A stretch of 64,000 nt of DNA from Dryomyza anilis (Eukaryota; Arthropoda; Insecta; Diptera; Dryomyzidae), in NCBI GenBank assembly GCA_951804985.1, contig OX638133.1:268501-332500 (forward strand), given 5' to 3'. The position numbers and the translations under genes were made by a program. Under the pieces are notes generated by a model that did not search any database, was not told the origin of the DNA, and was given only the letters and a program-made list of their open reading frames with translations. Of this stretch, positions 1 to 13,045 are shown piece by piece (position 1 is the first letter of the stretch; every line of letters begins with the position of its first letter).

Positions 1-778
1 GTTGCAGAAAGTTTAAAAATATGCCATTTTATTAATAATTTATGAGAACCTAGAGAAGAAACAAAAAATGATACGCCCTAGTGAAAAAATCCTTCTGTAG
101 GCTTGCTTAAAGTGAAAAAATTAAACAAGTGCTTTTCAAGAAATAAAAATAGGTTACATTAAAACTGTCTTAACTCTTTCAATATATACTCCACATGCAG
201 AGTGTTGATTTTATATTATTTGGAATTGTGAGAACTATCATCTTGTGTATCAAAAATTTCAAATGGTTATTCGTGTTTGTCGTGCTGTCATTATAGTTGA
301 CAAAACCATATTTGGTATGGTAGTTAAAAATTGTGATATGTACCATAGTACCTAATATTATCAGAATATCTCTTACGATGGTCAAGTTATATAGTTTAAA
401 AAGAATGGTAGGCGTGGCAGTTGGCCAATCACGCCCATATTAAGAATGGTCATGTGGAATTACAGTATGTATTTAAATACCAATTATAAACAAACTATCT
501 CATTCCAAACAAAAGTTATAGTCGTTTTACCATTTCAATTATATGACAAGTGGGCGTGGCAATGGACCAATCTTGATAATTTCCAAATTGAAATCTATTC
601 ATAGAACATGTATGCTTAGTGTAAAGTTTAGTTAAGATTGGAGCAAAACTGTATTTACGGCGAGCTAGAATGCACTGTTTATTTGCAAATTTTATATAAA
701 ATGCAATATTTTGAAATATACCCAGTGAAAGCCAGTTAGATGTAATCAAAGTTATAAACAGTGAAACAAAAAGAAATA
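1..778. other. AT-rich flank with two GGCGTGGC-bearing stretches
   Basis: No gene is seen. Two stretches, near 408-450 and 545-580, carry the related strings taggcgtggcagttggcca and tgggcgtggcaatggacca, about 140 bases apart. Similar GGGCGTGG or GGCGTAG strings recur near 15170, 15605 and 46615, usually next to a phrase like acctcccata. This suggests scattered remains of one interspersed repeat. Its class cannot be named from these fragments, and the open frames across it are AT-rich and unconvincing. Confidence 0.4.
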
Positions 779-850
779 TATAAATTTTATTTTAAATTAT
801 TTTATTAATTTAATTTATTGCATAGCATTCCGGACGGGACATAAAACGTA

Positions 851-1067
851 CACTCATAACAAAAATCCTATTAAATTTGGTCCATAGGACAGTTATTGAT
901 TGAATAGTATACAAAAATGAATAATTTCATAAAACACAAAAACAATTCAAAAGTATTTAATAGTAATTTGAAGTATTTAATGTTATTTACCCATTAAAAT
1001 AATAATGTATCCTATTGCCTAATTTTAATAGTAAAAAATTCATTTTATAGTTTTTTTTTTCTGAGTG
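851..1067 (+). mobile_element. TA-flanked MITE, family B copy 1
   Basis: This 217-bp element begins CACTCA and ends CTGAGTG, and it is flanked on both sides by TA (849-850 and 1068-1069). Its interior contains acagttattgatt, atagtatacaaaa and ttacccattaaaataat, all shared with copies at 8072, 9176 and 31266. It has no coding capacity. Inverted ends plus a TA duplication are the hallmarks of a non-autonomous Tc1/mariner-type element; the superfamily is inferred from the TA alone. Just upstream, 829-841, lies ccggacgggacat, a motif of another repeat family found near 20400 and 52-54 kb. Confidence 0.8.
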
Positions 1068-1069
1068 TA

Positions 1070-1690
1070 AGTGCCAGTTAAGGTTCATAAACTTTTGCTA
1101 GTATAAAATCTAAGTTCATCTAAAAAAAACATGACAAAAAATTAACAATAACAGATTCATAAAACTGATAAAAGAAATAAAAATTAAAAACGCAATAAAA
1201 TCCTTCATTTAGTTTCAAAATAGTTTGTTGAGTTTAAAAAAACAAATTTAACTTTATGAAGATTTTTCCTGTGAGCCGTGGTAAGTTTCAACATTTTGAA
1301 ATCCAAACATATCGCACATGTTTAACTGCCAAAATGAGTTAATGTTACTTCATCTGAGCAAAATTTATTAATTTTCGATCTATACTAATTCAAGTGTATA
1401 TGCAAAAAGAAATAAATTAAATATATTATATACGTAATTAAATATTTGCTTTGTCATAATATTTTCAGTTTTCAATTTCGTTGGAATTATCCATAATTCT
1501 TTCAGTGTTGTTTTTTTAATTGAACTAAAACATAAACAATAATGATTAACTAATGAAAATATGTATAAAATACATACAAAGTTATATTTAATTTGTTCTC
1601 GTGAATTTTTTTTATTTTATTTTTAAAATACTTAATAATTGCCCCTTAAATAATATTTCTGCAAATTATTCAAAATTCAAATAATACATA
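1070..1690. other. AT-rich spacer
   Basis: Very AT-rich sequence with poly-T runs. I see no gene, no tandem repeat and no clear element ends. Confidence 0.5.
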
Positions 1691-1699
1691 TAAAACTTG

Positions 1700-2480
1700 T
1701 TAATGGAAAACTTAAAGATCTCTGCGTTAGATTTGACATTAATTGCAAAATGTGCTAAATTCGCGCACAGCATCGTCGCGCCACCATAGTCCGGCCGACT
1801 ATGTCCAACTAACTGGGTTAATGATGTGTGAAAATGGCTTAAACCACAAAAATTAAAAAGCATGCAATCAAAACTGTTAACGAACTCCGCTTTGATTCAA
1901 ATTTAATGCATTTTTAATGATTTGATTTGAATCGAGTCAGCCAAATTGCAAATCGCATTTTAAACATGATTTCGAAATCAATCTAAATTAATGAACGTTT
2001 ATTAAATGGCCGCCGAAAATTAATCACAGTAAATGGAAATATAAATATTATGAATTATTTGTGGCACTCGGGTGTGAAATTGATTTGTTTGCATTTTCCA
2101 TTGAATAATATCGAGAAATCATTGGATTTGTGCCCGTTTTACTTCATTTCTTCGGTATTTAAATCATCCGCGAAATGGTAACATGTGGCCGTTTCATGCG
2201 TGTCTCAAAATGTCACACCTTCGAAACCTTCAGAAATTAACACATGAAATAGTTATTTTGTTTATGGAAAAATAACTTGGATTTTATGCTGATTCCATGT
2301 GGTTCATGCTGCTAATGAAATTGATTAAGTGTTCATTTGAATTAGAAACAGAAATTTAAAAATTCAAATCTCCTCTGAGCATTTCTTTTATGAGCTCATA
2401 AATAATTGGTATTTATGGCTGTCGCATATTTTTTGTTTTGTTATCAAGTCTCTGTTAAATTATGCTAATTTCGGTGTTTT
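1700..2480. promoter_or_regulatory. Unique island, candidate regulatory DNA
   Basis: This block is less AT-rich and non-repetitive, with CG dinucleotides at 1760-1800 and many homeodomain-type TTAAT/ATTA cores between 1880 and 2050. It has no repeats in common with the rest of the window and no convincing open frame. It resembles a developmental enhancer island of a fly. The call rests on composition and motif density only. Confidence 0.3.
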
Positions 2481-3750
2481 TTATCTAATTTATTACCTAC
2501 TGGTTTTAAAGAAAAAAAATGGCAAACACCACATGCAAATCAGTTTATTTAGCTGCGTTTCATTTAAAATCAATATTTCAGATTTTTAAATACTTTAATG
2601 TATTTTCATTTCTGCGAATGAAGATCTTCTGTTTTTCTTCCATGTATTTATATTTTATGGCTCTTACCATAAGTCACACTCTCTACAAGTTCTACAAGTA
2701 TTCAGAAATCTTAAATTTCGGTTGTCTTTCAGATTTTTCATAGAACTATCTATAATTAGTGGCAATTTGCCTCGAAGATTCCAATACTTTCAATTGTGCC
2801 GACCGACCAAGCACTTGGGTTATTAACGCAACCACTTGAAATGATTTATGGTGCATATTGAACAAATAGTTGGAACAAAAAATTGTCATTTTATCTCGTT
2901 AAAAATTTCAACAAAGTCTCTTTGATAAAAAAAATAATTCTAGATTACCGAATTCGAAGTTGAGAATAATTCTGAATTAGAAATAACAACATTGTATTCT
3001 AAAATCTAGAAACAAATATATATGAAAAAATATCAGCATTTGGTTATTAAAATAAATTTCTTATTTAATTTTGAGAACTCTAATATTTTGGTAAAAAGAA
3101 CCCTAATATTTAGTTTTTAATAATATTACCATTTCAAAACAATTTTAAACTTCGATGAAATAATGATGATTTTTTGAAAAAAAATTTAAAATATGTTGTT
3201 TTTCGGAATTCCTACCAACAATTTGACGATAACTCTTATATTCGGTCAAAATGTATGGGAATGTATATTCGAGTTATGTATTCTTCTGAATTTTTGTCAA
3301 ATTTTACTGAGCAAAAAAATTTCGCTTTTCTAAAAGAGCAAGATTATCGATATTAAATCAACAAAAATGCGATGTGGTTGTAGATATGTTCGAACTGATC
3401 GAAAATCCAATAGATAGATGATCGAAAATGATAATATTATGAATCTTATCGTTTGGTTAAATATTTGCGACATCGATTCGATATCTATAATTATAGATAG
3501 AATGGAATTTATTGAAAACCATATAATTTTCGTCATCTTATAGATTATATAAAATTATAATTTGGGCCTATATATATATATATTTGATATTTGAACGATA
3601 CAATACGTCGGAGAATTCATTCGAAATGAGAATCAAAACGATTCTGGGTTGATATTTCATCAAAAAGTGCAAATATGTCAAGATTGATTCAAAATGAACT
3701 ACGATATCGATGTGATAAATATTTATTTGTTTTCATCTTCTGGGATATTT
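2481..3750. other. AT-rich spacer
   Basis: AT-rich DNA with short GATA/TATC-rich patches around 3380-3560. The open frames at 2519-2743 and 3174-3356 are low in complexity and match nothing I recognise. No element ends were resolved. Confidence 0.4.
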
Positions 3751-3757
3751 CTCTTAG

Positions 3758-3907
3758 GGTGAGTTTACTCGATAGAGAAAATAGCTACAAATAGAGCAAA
3801 ATATCTCATTGAGTTGTGTAAACAATACATAGAGCTCCATAGTAGGAAGCTCTACGGTAGATTTTTGTCTCTATATCTAGCTAATTTCTCTATCGTGTAT
3901 TCAAGCC
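3758..3907. repeat. Imperfect inverted repeat (hairpin)
   Basis: The left arm from 3758 reads through cgatagagaaaatagct and is mirrored by agctaatttctctatcg near 3876-3895. The inner arms tacatagagctccatag (about 3826) and agctctacggtag (about 3848) also pair. The whole could fold into one hairpin of about 150 nt. It is probably a small fold-back or MITE remnant; no target duplication is evident. Confidence 0.55.
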
Positions 3908-4374
3908 TTTACAGATTACAATAATGGAGATACAAATTAATACTACAATCAACCCTGTTCAACCTCGGAATTTCAAGAAGTTTAAACGGTAAACCATTTT
4001 ATTGTACGAACAATTTTAACGATAAAACAACGGGATCTACATTTCTTATCGAAGTTAGTTCGAGAAAACTTTGAGGCATAAAATCTCTCTGAGACATGGC
4101 AAACTGGGTAAATATGACAATGTAATAATGTTTCCCAATAAATCAAGTCGTTATTTCATAATTAATCAACATTGTTGTGACAACATTCTGCGCATTAAAA
4201 CCTATTCCAATAAATCATGATTAACGCTTTTGTCTCTTGAAGTATATTTTGTGTTTCGTTTAGATTCGATTCAATACTAATTACAAATGTTTTTATGACA
4301 TCCAGAAAAAAACTGTCGCATCTAAAATTCAAACGGTTCAAACTGAAACGGTTCAAAACCCGCTATCAGCAACC

Positions 4375-5190
4375 ATAGTGTGTCGCTCTATTGTCGGCCA
4401 TTAAAGCTCATTAATTCAGTTGCTTTCCGTAATGGCTCTCTTCCCCAACTTCGAATTCGAACAACAAATACGCAGTGGTTTCTCTCAGTCACCACTCACC
4501 ACCATCCACCGAAATCGATTACTACGACGTCTTCTTTCACGTTTATTTCCACATAATAATCAAACGAGTTTTCGACTGTATTCCCTCTCTCTCTCTCTCT
4601 CTTTCTCTCTTTCTGTCGTTCACTCGTCAGTTGTCTCTTTCATACCTATGTCGCAGAGACGAAACAATGGCTGCTCGGCCGTCGGCAATATGCGCAGCTG
4701 TTGGTTTTTGTTGGTTTTGGTTTTAATTAAATGCATCGGGTGCAGCAAGCAACGGGCTCGAGAGTCGGTGGGCCGTTGATGATGACGACGATGATGATGG
4801 CCTCCGACTCATGCGTCTGCCTCTTCTTCTGCTGCTGGTTACTCTTCTCTTCCTCTGCTGTATGTTTTTATTTGTTTTGTTGTTGTGCTTCGTTAATTTT
4901 CACGTTTTTGTTTGATTAAAATTAAATTCTGCGCGATGTAAAAAAGGGTTAAATTGTTGTTGTTGGCTGAATAAGTAGACCCTGCACTTATGCTGTTGTT
5001 GTTGTTGGTTTCATTTCGTGGCATTTGGTGTGAATGCGTTAATTTTTATCTGCTGCTGCTGCTTTCTACGCAATTAACTCGCACGGGTTCTTTTTTATAT
5101 TTTTATTTGTTTCCGTTGGGAATTTTATTGTGCGGCTCAAGTGGATTTTATTTGGTTGATTATTTTATATTTTTTAACACATGACATCGC
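4375..5190. promoter_or_regulatory. Unique island with CT-rich microsatellite
   Basis: A GC-richer block with a CT-repeat tract at 4584-4613 and CTG/TTG triplet runs at 4820-5080. CT/GA repeats are binding sites for GAGA factor in flies, so the tract could be regulatory. The open frames here (4420-4779, 4475-4726 and others) read the CT and TTG repeats as Ser/Leu-rich peptides and are not credible genes. Confidence 0.3.
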
Positions 5191-5544
5191 GCAGTCAGTG
5201 CTACCAATTGTGGGTAATGAGAAATGTGAACAAATGGCTATGCCAAAACGAAAGACTTAAGCTGCGAACTAATCAGATTTTAAGCACTTTTAACTGGAAA
5301 GCAAGAAATAGCAGAAACGTTTGAAATACTTTTTAAGAATTCTTACCATCATTAAATTATTCATGGTTACTCCATGATTTCTATAAAAATTTAGAGATTT
5401 AAAAAATAATATATCAAAAAATAATTTATTAATTTAATATAAAAATATTAATTAAAATTATTAATTGTTGAATTTATAAAACATAGAAAAAGATTTTTTT
5501 ATTTTTTTTTTCTATAGAAAATAATTTGCTGTCCACATCATCCT

Positions 5545-6017
5545 ACACGCCTACCCTGAAACACTTTCACCCCAAAAGTCGTGGGAGAACTTAAATGTAT
5601 TTAGAATATGTTTCGGACATCTTCCCCGAGTATTTTAAGACTAAAATAAAAAAAAAATCGTAGGCAGGTTTTTTAAAATATGACGGTTTCAATTTTTGTT
5701 GTGCAGTTTTTTGAAAACATTTTTTGATAATAACTTTTTTTTTTTTTTTTTTGCTCAAACTATTAACTTTAGCCACTAAAACAACCCATAAAAATTTCAC
5801 ATAATTTGTCTACCGATCTGGGTCATAATTAGTGGTAACAGGTGCGAAAACATAGGTTTTTTTTTCAAAAAATAGTTCATTTTTGAGCATTTTATCCTTA
5901 AATACCAATAAAAGGCATATACACGGAAATTATGTACCAAACACACCAAAAACCAATCCGCCATCTTTAATAGTTGAGAAGATATTACAAATCAAAGTCA
6001 AATTTTCTTGAAAGTCA
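5545..6017 (-). repeat. Interspersed repeat family F, copy 1
   Basis: This copy starts at cacgcctaccctgaaacac and ends after caaagtcaaattttcttga. It aligns throughout with 61973-62420. Both copies share the phrases aaaagtcgtgggagaactt, aatatgtttcggacatct and cccgagtattttaagac. On the minus strand both can be read as peptides containing YFKKPAYDFF, but the frames differ around A/T runs and the Lys/Phe-rich translation is not convincingly coding. The copies lie 56 kb apart, so this is a dispersed repeat of unknown class. The strand assignment is arbitrary. Confidence 0.75.
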
Positions 6018-6940
6018 AATCATTTTATTGTGTAGTCATCGGAAATAATAAATTCTAGTGCATATGAAAGTTTGCGACCTCTATTATTTTTAATTTTATT
6101 CGGTTTTTAAAATTTAATATTTTAAAATTTTGTATGTGTTTTCTTAGTTTTTACCGCATTGAACACCGCAATCTGCCAAATACAAAAATAGTTGACATAC
6201 TCGGGATCCTTGCATCAAAAAAAATGAATCGAAAAAAATGAATTCAGGAGGATTCGGTTGACGTATTATTGTTACAAAATGCTCTTTAAGAACAAAATAC
6301 TCAGTTGTTTTTTTTTTTATGAAAGATAAATCAAAAAACTTAAAAAAATTTGACAGATTCTTCAAAAAAAAAAAAAAATACAATAAAAGTTAAAATTACG
6401 TAAATAAAAAAAAATTATACAAATTTTTAAAAATTTAGCAATAAAGAATAAAATTAGTACATTTACAAATTCGCAGTAACATTTGTCTATACTAATAGTA
6501 CTTTCGATCAAAATTCAATTCAATTCTATTCAGAGAACTTAAAAGGTTTAAATTAGCTATAATTTTCTATTGAAAAATCAATTCTGAAATAAGAAAATTC
6601 AAAACTCAAATTACGAAATAAAAAAAAACGTTTTTTTCCAGTCTGTCGCTTTCTCTGCCGAAAACCCTCACATAGTTGTTCAACTAAAAATAATCTAAAT
6701 TCAGTGAAACTTCGAGAATTTACAATTTTAATAAAATTATTAAATTTCTTTATTTTAAGACTGTGCTATAATTTAAACGGTTAAACGAACGCTTAATGTG
6801 CGGCTTAATTGGCCTAAAGACTGCACTAATAACAGAAATTTGCAAATTAAATAAATAACACTAAATGCTGAAAGTGAAACTTAGGGATTTCTCTAATATT
6901 TTGTTTTTTATTTTCTTTTTTTTTTCAAAATAAGTTATTA
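6018..6940. other. AT-rich spacer
   Basis: AT-rich with long homopolymer A and T runs. No gene or element ends were identified. Confidence 0.45.
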
Positions 6941-6949
6941 AAATTATGC

Positions 6950-7330
6950 GCAATTAGCAGCATCAACGTGCGCTGCACACCATCGATCATCAGCATTTGG
7001 CGTTCGACATTTGGCATTCGGCATTCGGCGTTTAGTCGGTTGCAGCCGCTGCTCTTGTTAACACAACTGTTAACAGCTTTCTACAAATAAACTATCCGTC
7101 CGTCCGTCTAATGGTCAAAATGTTGAAAACTGTTTGCAGTTGTTGTGCTCGGCAGCAGGCCGCAGCCAACAAGAGCTGTTATTAATTAGTCAAATATTTA
7201 AATGCGGCCAAAATGGTAGCTTAATTTATGCCTCTCGCCGGCCAGTTAATGATCGGCCTAAAATGAAGCCATAAAGCGTTGGCCCAAAAGCGCCTACGGG
7301 CTACTAATAAAACGGCTTTAATGCAGAATA
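6950..7330. promoter_or_regulatory. Unique island, candidate regulatory DNA
   Basis: A short GC-richer block with the near-tandem phrase catttggcrttcggcat at 6993-7030 and a GTCC microsatellite at 7097-7110. It has no open frame of note and no copy elsewhere in the window. Confidence 0.3.
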
Positions 7331-8071
7331 TTTAATAATAACAAAATTTGCATTTTTTACGAATAAAATAAACGACTTTGTTGCCAAAAGCGTTTTTATG
7401 ACAAACAAAAAAAGATAAAATAAAAATAGTAACAAAATTAAAAAAAAATAAAAGTATTGTGACGCAACTACCAATATACTCAAATTCGCATTTTTCGTAA
7501 ATGAAGTAGTTACTTGGCCAACAACTAAACTCAGCTAAAAACAACAGTAGACAAGTTCATTAACACGAATTTGTGATTTTTGTTGTTTTTCCAATTTTTC
7601 TTGCTGTTTTTGTTGCTTTTGTTGTGTTTGCTCCTAAGCCCGTGTTAACCCCGAGGCCAAATGTCGAGCGCAGATTAACATAACATAATTAGGCATATAA
7701 AAAATTAATTTAAAAATTTATAAAAATCAAAAATAAACTCAAAACATGTTAATAATATAAATGATTTTTAAATAAAAACATTTAATTTGTGATTAACAGG
7801 TAATATTCAAAAGCCCCAGTAGAAAATTACCCTATTAGGGTTGACATTACCATGATTAGAATATGTTGTTCTTGTAGCTGGTAACAACAAAATTAAAGAT
7901 CAGATCTAGATCCGCCAAAATTTTCCAATTCCAATTTCATGATTTTTTTTTTCAAATTTTGTCTCTTAGTCATTTTATTTTAATACATTTTTATTCCCTT
8001 ACACATCAAATTTACATTTTCAACCGCCTCAGAAATATATTAACCAAGGGTGTAGGGTATACCTATAGCTA

Positions 8072-8255
8072 CACTCAGAAGAAGTCCTATTCAAATTGGT
8101 CAAGGACAGTTATTGATTCAATAATATACAATAAATAAATATTTTCATCAAAACATAAAAACAATTTAATAGTATTTAATAGTATTTTGTAGTATTTAAT
8201 GGGATTTACCCATTAAAATAATAATTTATCCTAATTTCAATATCAAAAAACTATT
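8072..8255 (+). mobile_element. MITE family B copy 2, right end lost
   Basis: The left end CACTCAGAAG follows TA at 8070-8071. The interior matches copies 1 and 3 (acagttattgattcaat, acccattaaaataataa). Homology stops near 8255, so the right inverted end has been lost. Confidence 0.7.
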
Positions 8256-9175
8256 AAATTTGGAACTAGAAGAACAACTTGTGTTGTTTAAAGTTAATAA
8301 TTTCATTAAGATATATTTATAAATATTATAAATATAGAAATATGGGAGATTTAAATTTGCGTGCCTTGTTCCGCATTAAAAACGCACTTGCGGCGCTACA
8401 TTTCTCAAAATTTGAAATAAATATAGTCATTAAAAAAAATCGGAAACCTTATTATTATTTCCATCAGAATCCTGAACTAAATTTGGGATTTCTTTCGAAA
8501 GAAAGTTGATTTCTTAATAGTAAAACGAAGAAAATTCAAAAAATAAGGAGATATTAGATTTTAGGTAATTTTCAGGTGGACAACCTATGGACAGTCCTAC
8601 TAAAATTGAGAACTGTCCATCGAAACGCTGTTTGGTTGGTGCCGGGCCTAAACCTTTTGATCTGTGTTACTCCGCAGATATTTTATTAAGTTGTAAAAAT
8701 TATTTTATTACTTGATTTATTTTTTATTAAGTTGCTACTTTTTCAATTCATTGTAAAAGGCGTATTTTATATATGCAAAATGCTATTGCTATACGTCGTA
8801 AAAAATTAAAATTTTATTTATTCAAACCAATAAACATAAAACTCACAAACAATGATCATAAAAATGGTTATTTTTATTTTTTTTTTAATTAAAAATCAAT
8901 GTTTACAAAACTTTTATAAAACCAGAAAGCCAAGTTGAATGGAAATCATTAGAGTTTTTAATATTTTTATTTAAAATTAACTTTTTTGTTTGGATATGAT
9001 ACGTTTAATTAAAAAGTGTCACTTTTATTCAAAATTATCATAAAATTAACGTCCGCATAAAAATTGAAATTATACAAGGCAATGTCAAACGACAAATTAA
9101 AATGTTAAATATCTAATCGGATTTGCCAGTCCAATGTAAAAATTTTTAACATATATACCAAAAATCTGTGTGCTG

Positions 9176-9402
9176 CACTCAGAAAAAAATCCTATTTTGG
9201 TCAATTGGTCAATAGGACAGTTATTGATTCAATAGTATACAAAAAAATAAATATTTTCATATAAAAACAAAAATAATTAAATAATGTTTAATAGTATTTT
9301 GTAGTTTTTAATGGTATTTACCTATAAAAAGAATAGTTTATCATATTGACTAATTTTAATATAAAAAAAAAATATTGATTTTATAGTATGTTTTTCTGAG
9401 TG
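9176..9402 (+). mobile_element. MITE family B copy 3
   Basis: A 227-bp copy with both ends: cactcagaaaaaaatcc on the left and tttttctgagtg on the right. The interior shares caataggacagttattg and atagtatacaaaa with the other copies. Flanks are ctg and tgt rather than a clean TA duplication, so one flank may have mutated. Confidence 0.8.
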
Positions 9403-10440
9403 TGTAATCTAAAAGATATAAATATTTTAATTATTTTATTTTTAGTAAATATGAACTTAGTTAATTTAAATAAGAAATAGAATACATTTCGACTAGGGCT
9501 TCAAATTGCGAGATCAAATCCCAGGAAATATCGGGATCCTGTAGAATATTAGTACCTAATATACTGAAATTTAATCCCGGCATTATGAATCAAAACAACG
9601 TGCAGATAAAATTAAAACTACTAAATTCTAAATTTGCATTCTTAGTAATAGGGCCTAAAAGTTACATAGTTCTGTCGAATATGTTTCTATTCGTGTTTAA
9701 GATTTTATATGCCACATAGTGAGACATTAAGTATTATATGTGAGCAATCATTAATACAATTATAGCTTTATAAGCAATAATATTGAAATTATTAAATTAA
9801 TGGTATTGGTTACTTAAATACTATAAAATTCGTTAGAAAACTATTGACTTAATATTAAAAAAATGATTAATACATGAATCAATGTTATTCGTATAGTGTT
9901 ACGAGAATAAAAATGTACTTCGTATTTTAAAATAATAAATATGGTTAAGAAGAAGAGTCTAATTCCAAAAAAAAAAAATCACAACTTAATGTTTAAAAGA
10001 AGCCCTGTTAATCTGCGAAATGTCGCTTCACTCATGCCGCCTAATGACGCCATGGCATGAGTAACACGAATCAACACGACGGACGTTTCTCACCCATTAA
10101 ATCGAAGAAAGCTAATTTTTCACTTCAGATGGCAAAGGAAGTCATAGGGTCAGGCATCGAGTATTCACCATGGCAGTGACCAAAAACCGTTTCCAATTAA
10201 GCCATGTGGTTGCCCACAAATTATGGTTATTATTAGTATTATTATTAGTTGTTGTTGTTGTTTTGGTTGAAGTTGTCTTAATGCGCACTGAAATCCAGTA
10301 CGGCGGAGGTACGGTGATAAACAACAACTACGCCTTATTATCTAAAAAAATAAAAATAAAAAATAAAACTAATTTAGAGACGTGAAATTACAACAATAAG
10401 AACAACAAAATTACATTGAAGCTGAATAAGAAAATTAAAT
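9403..10440. other. AT-rich spacer with a TTG/TTA triplet run
   Basis: Mostly AT-rich. A run of TTA/TTG triplets at 10220-10270 produces Leu/Val-rich reading frames on the plus strand (10170-10385) and Asn/Thr-rich ones on the minus strand. Both are simple-sequence artefacts. Confidence 0.45.
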
Positions 10441-11340
10441 CCATTTATCAAAAGTCCACAGAATGGACGCTGGGTTGCGCAGCATCAGCGGCAACACTTT
10501 TTGAAAATATTTTAAAGGAAAAAACAGAAAAAGAGAAACACTAATAAATTAGTTACAAAGCAACAAAATGGATACTTTTCACCTCGACGCGATCAGAGTC
10601 GACGATAAGGTTTCCAAATGAAAAACGAATCTCATAACATTTTAATAACCTCACAGCTCTTACAGCACCGGGGGAGGCAGGGACGAATGGATGGGGGATT
10701 CAAGAACGACCCAGAAATAAATAATTATGTTTCAAATACGAGAAGATGGATGTAGCTACAGCCGAATAGACGGACCGACGTACTACGAATAGAAACAATG
10801 TAAAGCACGCCCTCGAAACGATTGGATTCTTTCCTCCTCTCCGTCATCTTCTTCTCTATGGTAGGCCCTATGTATTCCCAGCTCAATAGAAACAGCAAAT
10901 ACATTATCCAACTCATGCTCTGGGTTCCACAATAAAAAAAAAACTTCATCTTCTTTTTTCACTTCGACGCGATCAATAAAAACCTCTATCTCACTGAAAT
11001 TAAAGCAAATTTTACCTTTACCTTTGGTTTTGTATTTTTATTTTTATAGCATTTTTAAACTCATAAATTGTACGCTTAGTGATCCTATTGGCAATGTACA
11101 ATACCAACAACAACAACGACAATAGGTAGAACGGTCTGATGGCACCTTGAAGATATCACGTTCTGCTGGAACCGTTTAATCTTTCCGCCGCCTCAATACA
11201 GCATACCAGGCAGCTCTATACATAGCAGAACCAAGACACATGGATGAATAGATAGAATCAACCATTAATCGTTCACATGGAAAATACATTTTCTATGGGA
11301 ATTAATTGGTGGACAGGAAAAAAGAAAATGAAGATGATTT
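10440..11340. promoter_or_regulatory. Unique island with a spaced 20-bp direct repeat
   Basis: A less AT-rich block. The string ttttcacctcgacgcgatca at 10576-10595 recurs with one mismatch at 10956-10975, 380 bp downstream in the same orientation, and it is otherwise absent from the window. No convincing open frame is present. The duplicated CG-rich box could be a binding site pair or the trace of a local duplication. Confidence 0.35.
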
Positions 11341-11833
11341 GTTAGAAAACTGGATAAAACATAGCCATAATATACATAATTTAAAATAATATATAATAAT
11401 CAGAATATAAAAAATAACAGAGATAATTTATAGAATAAACTAATTTAGACTTATTTAGACTTATACAACACTCTGAAAAAAGAGTTCTATAAATTCGTGA
11501 ACTGACCATAACCCGATCAACATTATTATATGAGCTACATAATCAGGTCATGATCATATTGTGAAAGGGGCGAATCATTTTTAAAAATGTAGGTAAATCA
11601 AATTATAAAGTTTGAAGTGCTTTCAAAATTAGTAAACATTTTTTTTTTAGTTTTTTGGTTTATTCATAAATTGTCATAACGTATATAAAATATATTTTTA
11701 TTTGGACAACTAACTGAATTATAGATAAGGATTTTGTATGACTATACGCTGACCAAAACGCAAATATTTTTGTTTTTGTTTTTTTTCATATTTTTCATGG
11801 GTACAAATTCAAATAGTGATGTAAAGGCATTAA

Positions 11834-11974
11834 TTGTTTGTTTACGTTGCTCATATCGATTGGCATCATTATTTGAAAATAATTTGCCAAAAGTTTTTTC
11901 TTGTAAATAATAAAAACTCGAAAAATTATTTTTAAATAATGATGCCAATCGACAGGTGTTTTAAAAACAAACAA
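11834..11974. repeat. Inverted repeat (hairpin)
   Basis: The left arm 11834-11884 contains cgattggcatcattattt. The right arm 11921-11974 contains the reverse complement aaataatgatgccaatcg. Outer segments (ttgtttgttt and aaacaaacaa) pair too. A hairpin with arms of about 50 nt and a loop of about 36 nt is possible. The open frames in both directions here simply mirror the palindrome. Confidence 0.7.
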
Positions 11975-12229
11975 TTTGGCATGATAAGATTTTCAATTTT
12001 TCAAATTCGACATTTTGGATTTTGGCACAAACTTCATTCAAAAATGTCAAAAATAACACAGTTTGCTTTTTTGAATGTAACATCTTTCGGACAATTTTTT
12101 TTTACAAACATTTTTTTTTTAATTTAATTTTTAAATATATCGAATTTTATAATTTATTAATTTATTTTGAAAAAATAAAAAAAAAATATTTTTTTTTATA
12201 AATAAACCTTATAGGTTATAATTAATATA

Positions 12230-13045
12230 CAGTGGTGGCCACACAATTAGAAACGACATTTTTTTTGTTTATTTCTTTAATAATAAATATATTTTTATTG
12301 AAGTACGACACTTTATATACATATGTAGTAATTTTGGTTTTTAGTTAGGACTATGCTCTGGATAACCATAAATCATTTTCTGGTTTATCGTTAATAAATA
12401 AATGCTAAATAAATAATTTATAAATTATCTGCAAACCACATAATTTTCAGACTTAATATCTTAAAAACGAATAAGAATATTGAATGTTGATATATTAAAA
12501 TTAGTCTTGACAGTTATAAGAATAATTGCGTTTAAGTTTAGTTTTTTTGGAAAACTATTTACAACAGTATTCAAATTTGTGGGAATTTGGGAGAACAGAT
12601 TTTTAAAATTAAGTGAACACTTTTCTTAAAAACGTTACGTTATATAAAAAGAACTGAGCACCAAAAATTAAGCACCTGCGAGTTATTATAAAAACCCTGT
12701 TTTTTTTCCTAATACGTAACGTTTTTATGAAAATTGCATTCGTAATTTTGAACCATTTTCATCGACTGCTTAGAATGTAAAGAATTTAGTACTGTTGAAA
12801 AATGGTTTCACAAAAAACCTTAAACGCATTTTTTCTTATAATTGTCAAGGCTAATTTTAGTATATTAAAGAATGGTAATTTTCTTAAACATTTGCAAAAT
12901 ATTTGGATATAAACTCGAAAATTTGTATTTTGATTTTAACACTTTTTTAATTATTTATGTAGTATTTATAATCTAATGATAAACATGAAAATGATTTCTT
13001 TTTATACAGAGCATAGTCCAAACTAAAAACCACAATTCGGATTTC
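12230..13045 (+). mobile_element. Fold-back element, family D copy 1
   Basis: The left end cagtggtggccacacaatta follows TA (12228-12229) and has the look of a Tc1-like terminal repeat. Downstream sequence folds back on itself about a centre near 12690: the arm around 12500-12580 (tcttgacagttataagaata) is mirrored near 12830-12860 (ttataattgtcaaggct), and gctctggataacc near 12355 is mirrored by agagcatagtcc near 13010. The matching right terminus is not found, so the element is probably truncated. No transposase reading frame is visible. Confidence 0.65.

Noticed and set aside
4420..4779. 119-codon frame with a Ser/Leu-rich middle.
   Set aside because: The middle translates the CT microsatellite; the other frame over the same tract is open as well.
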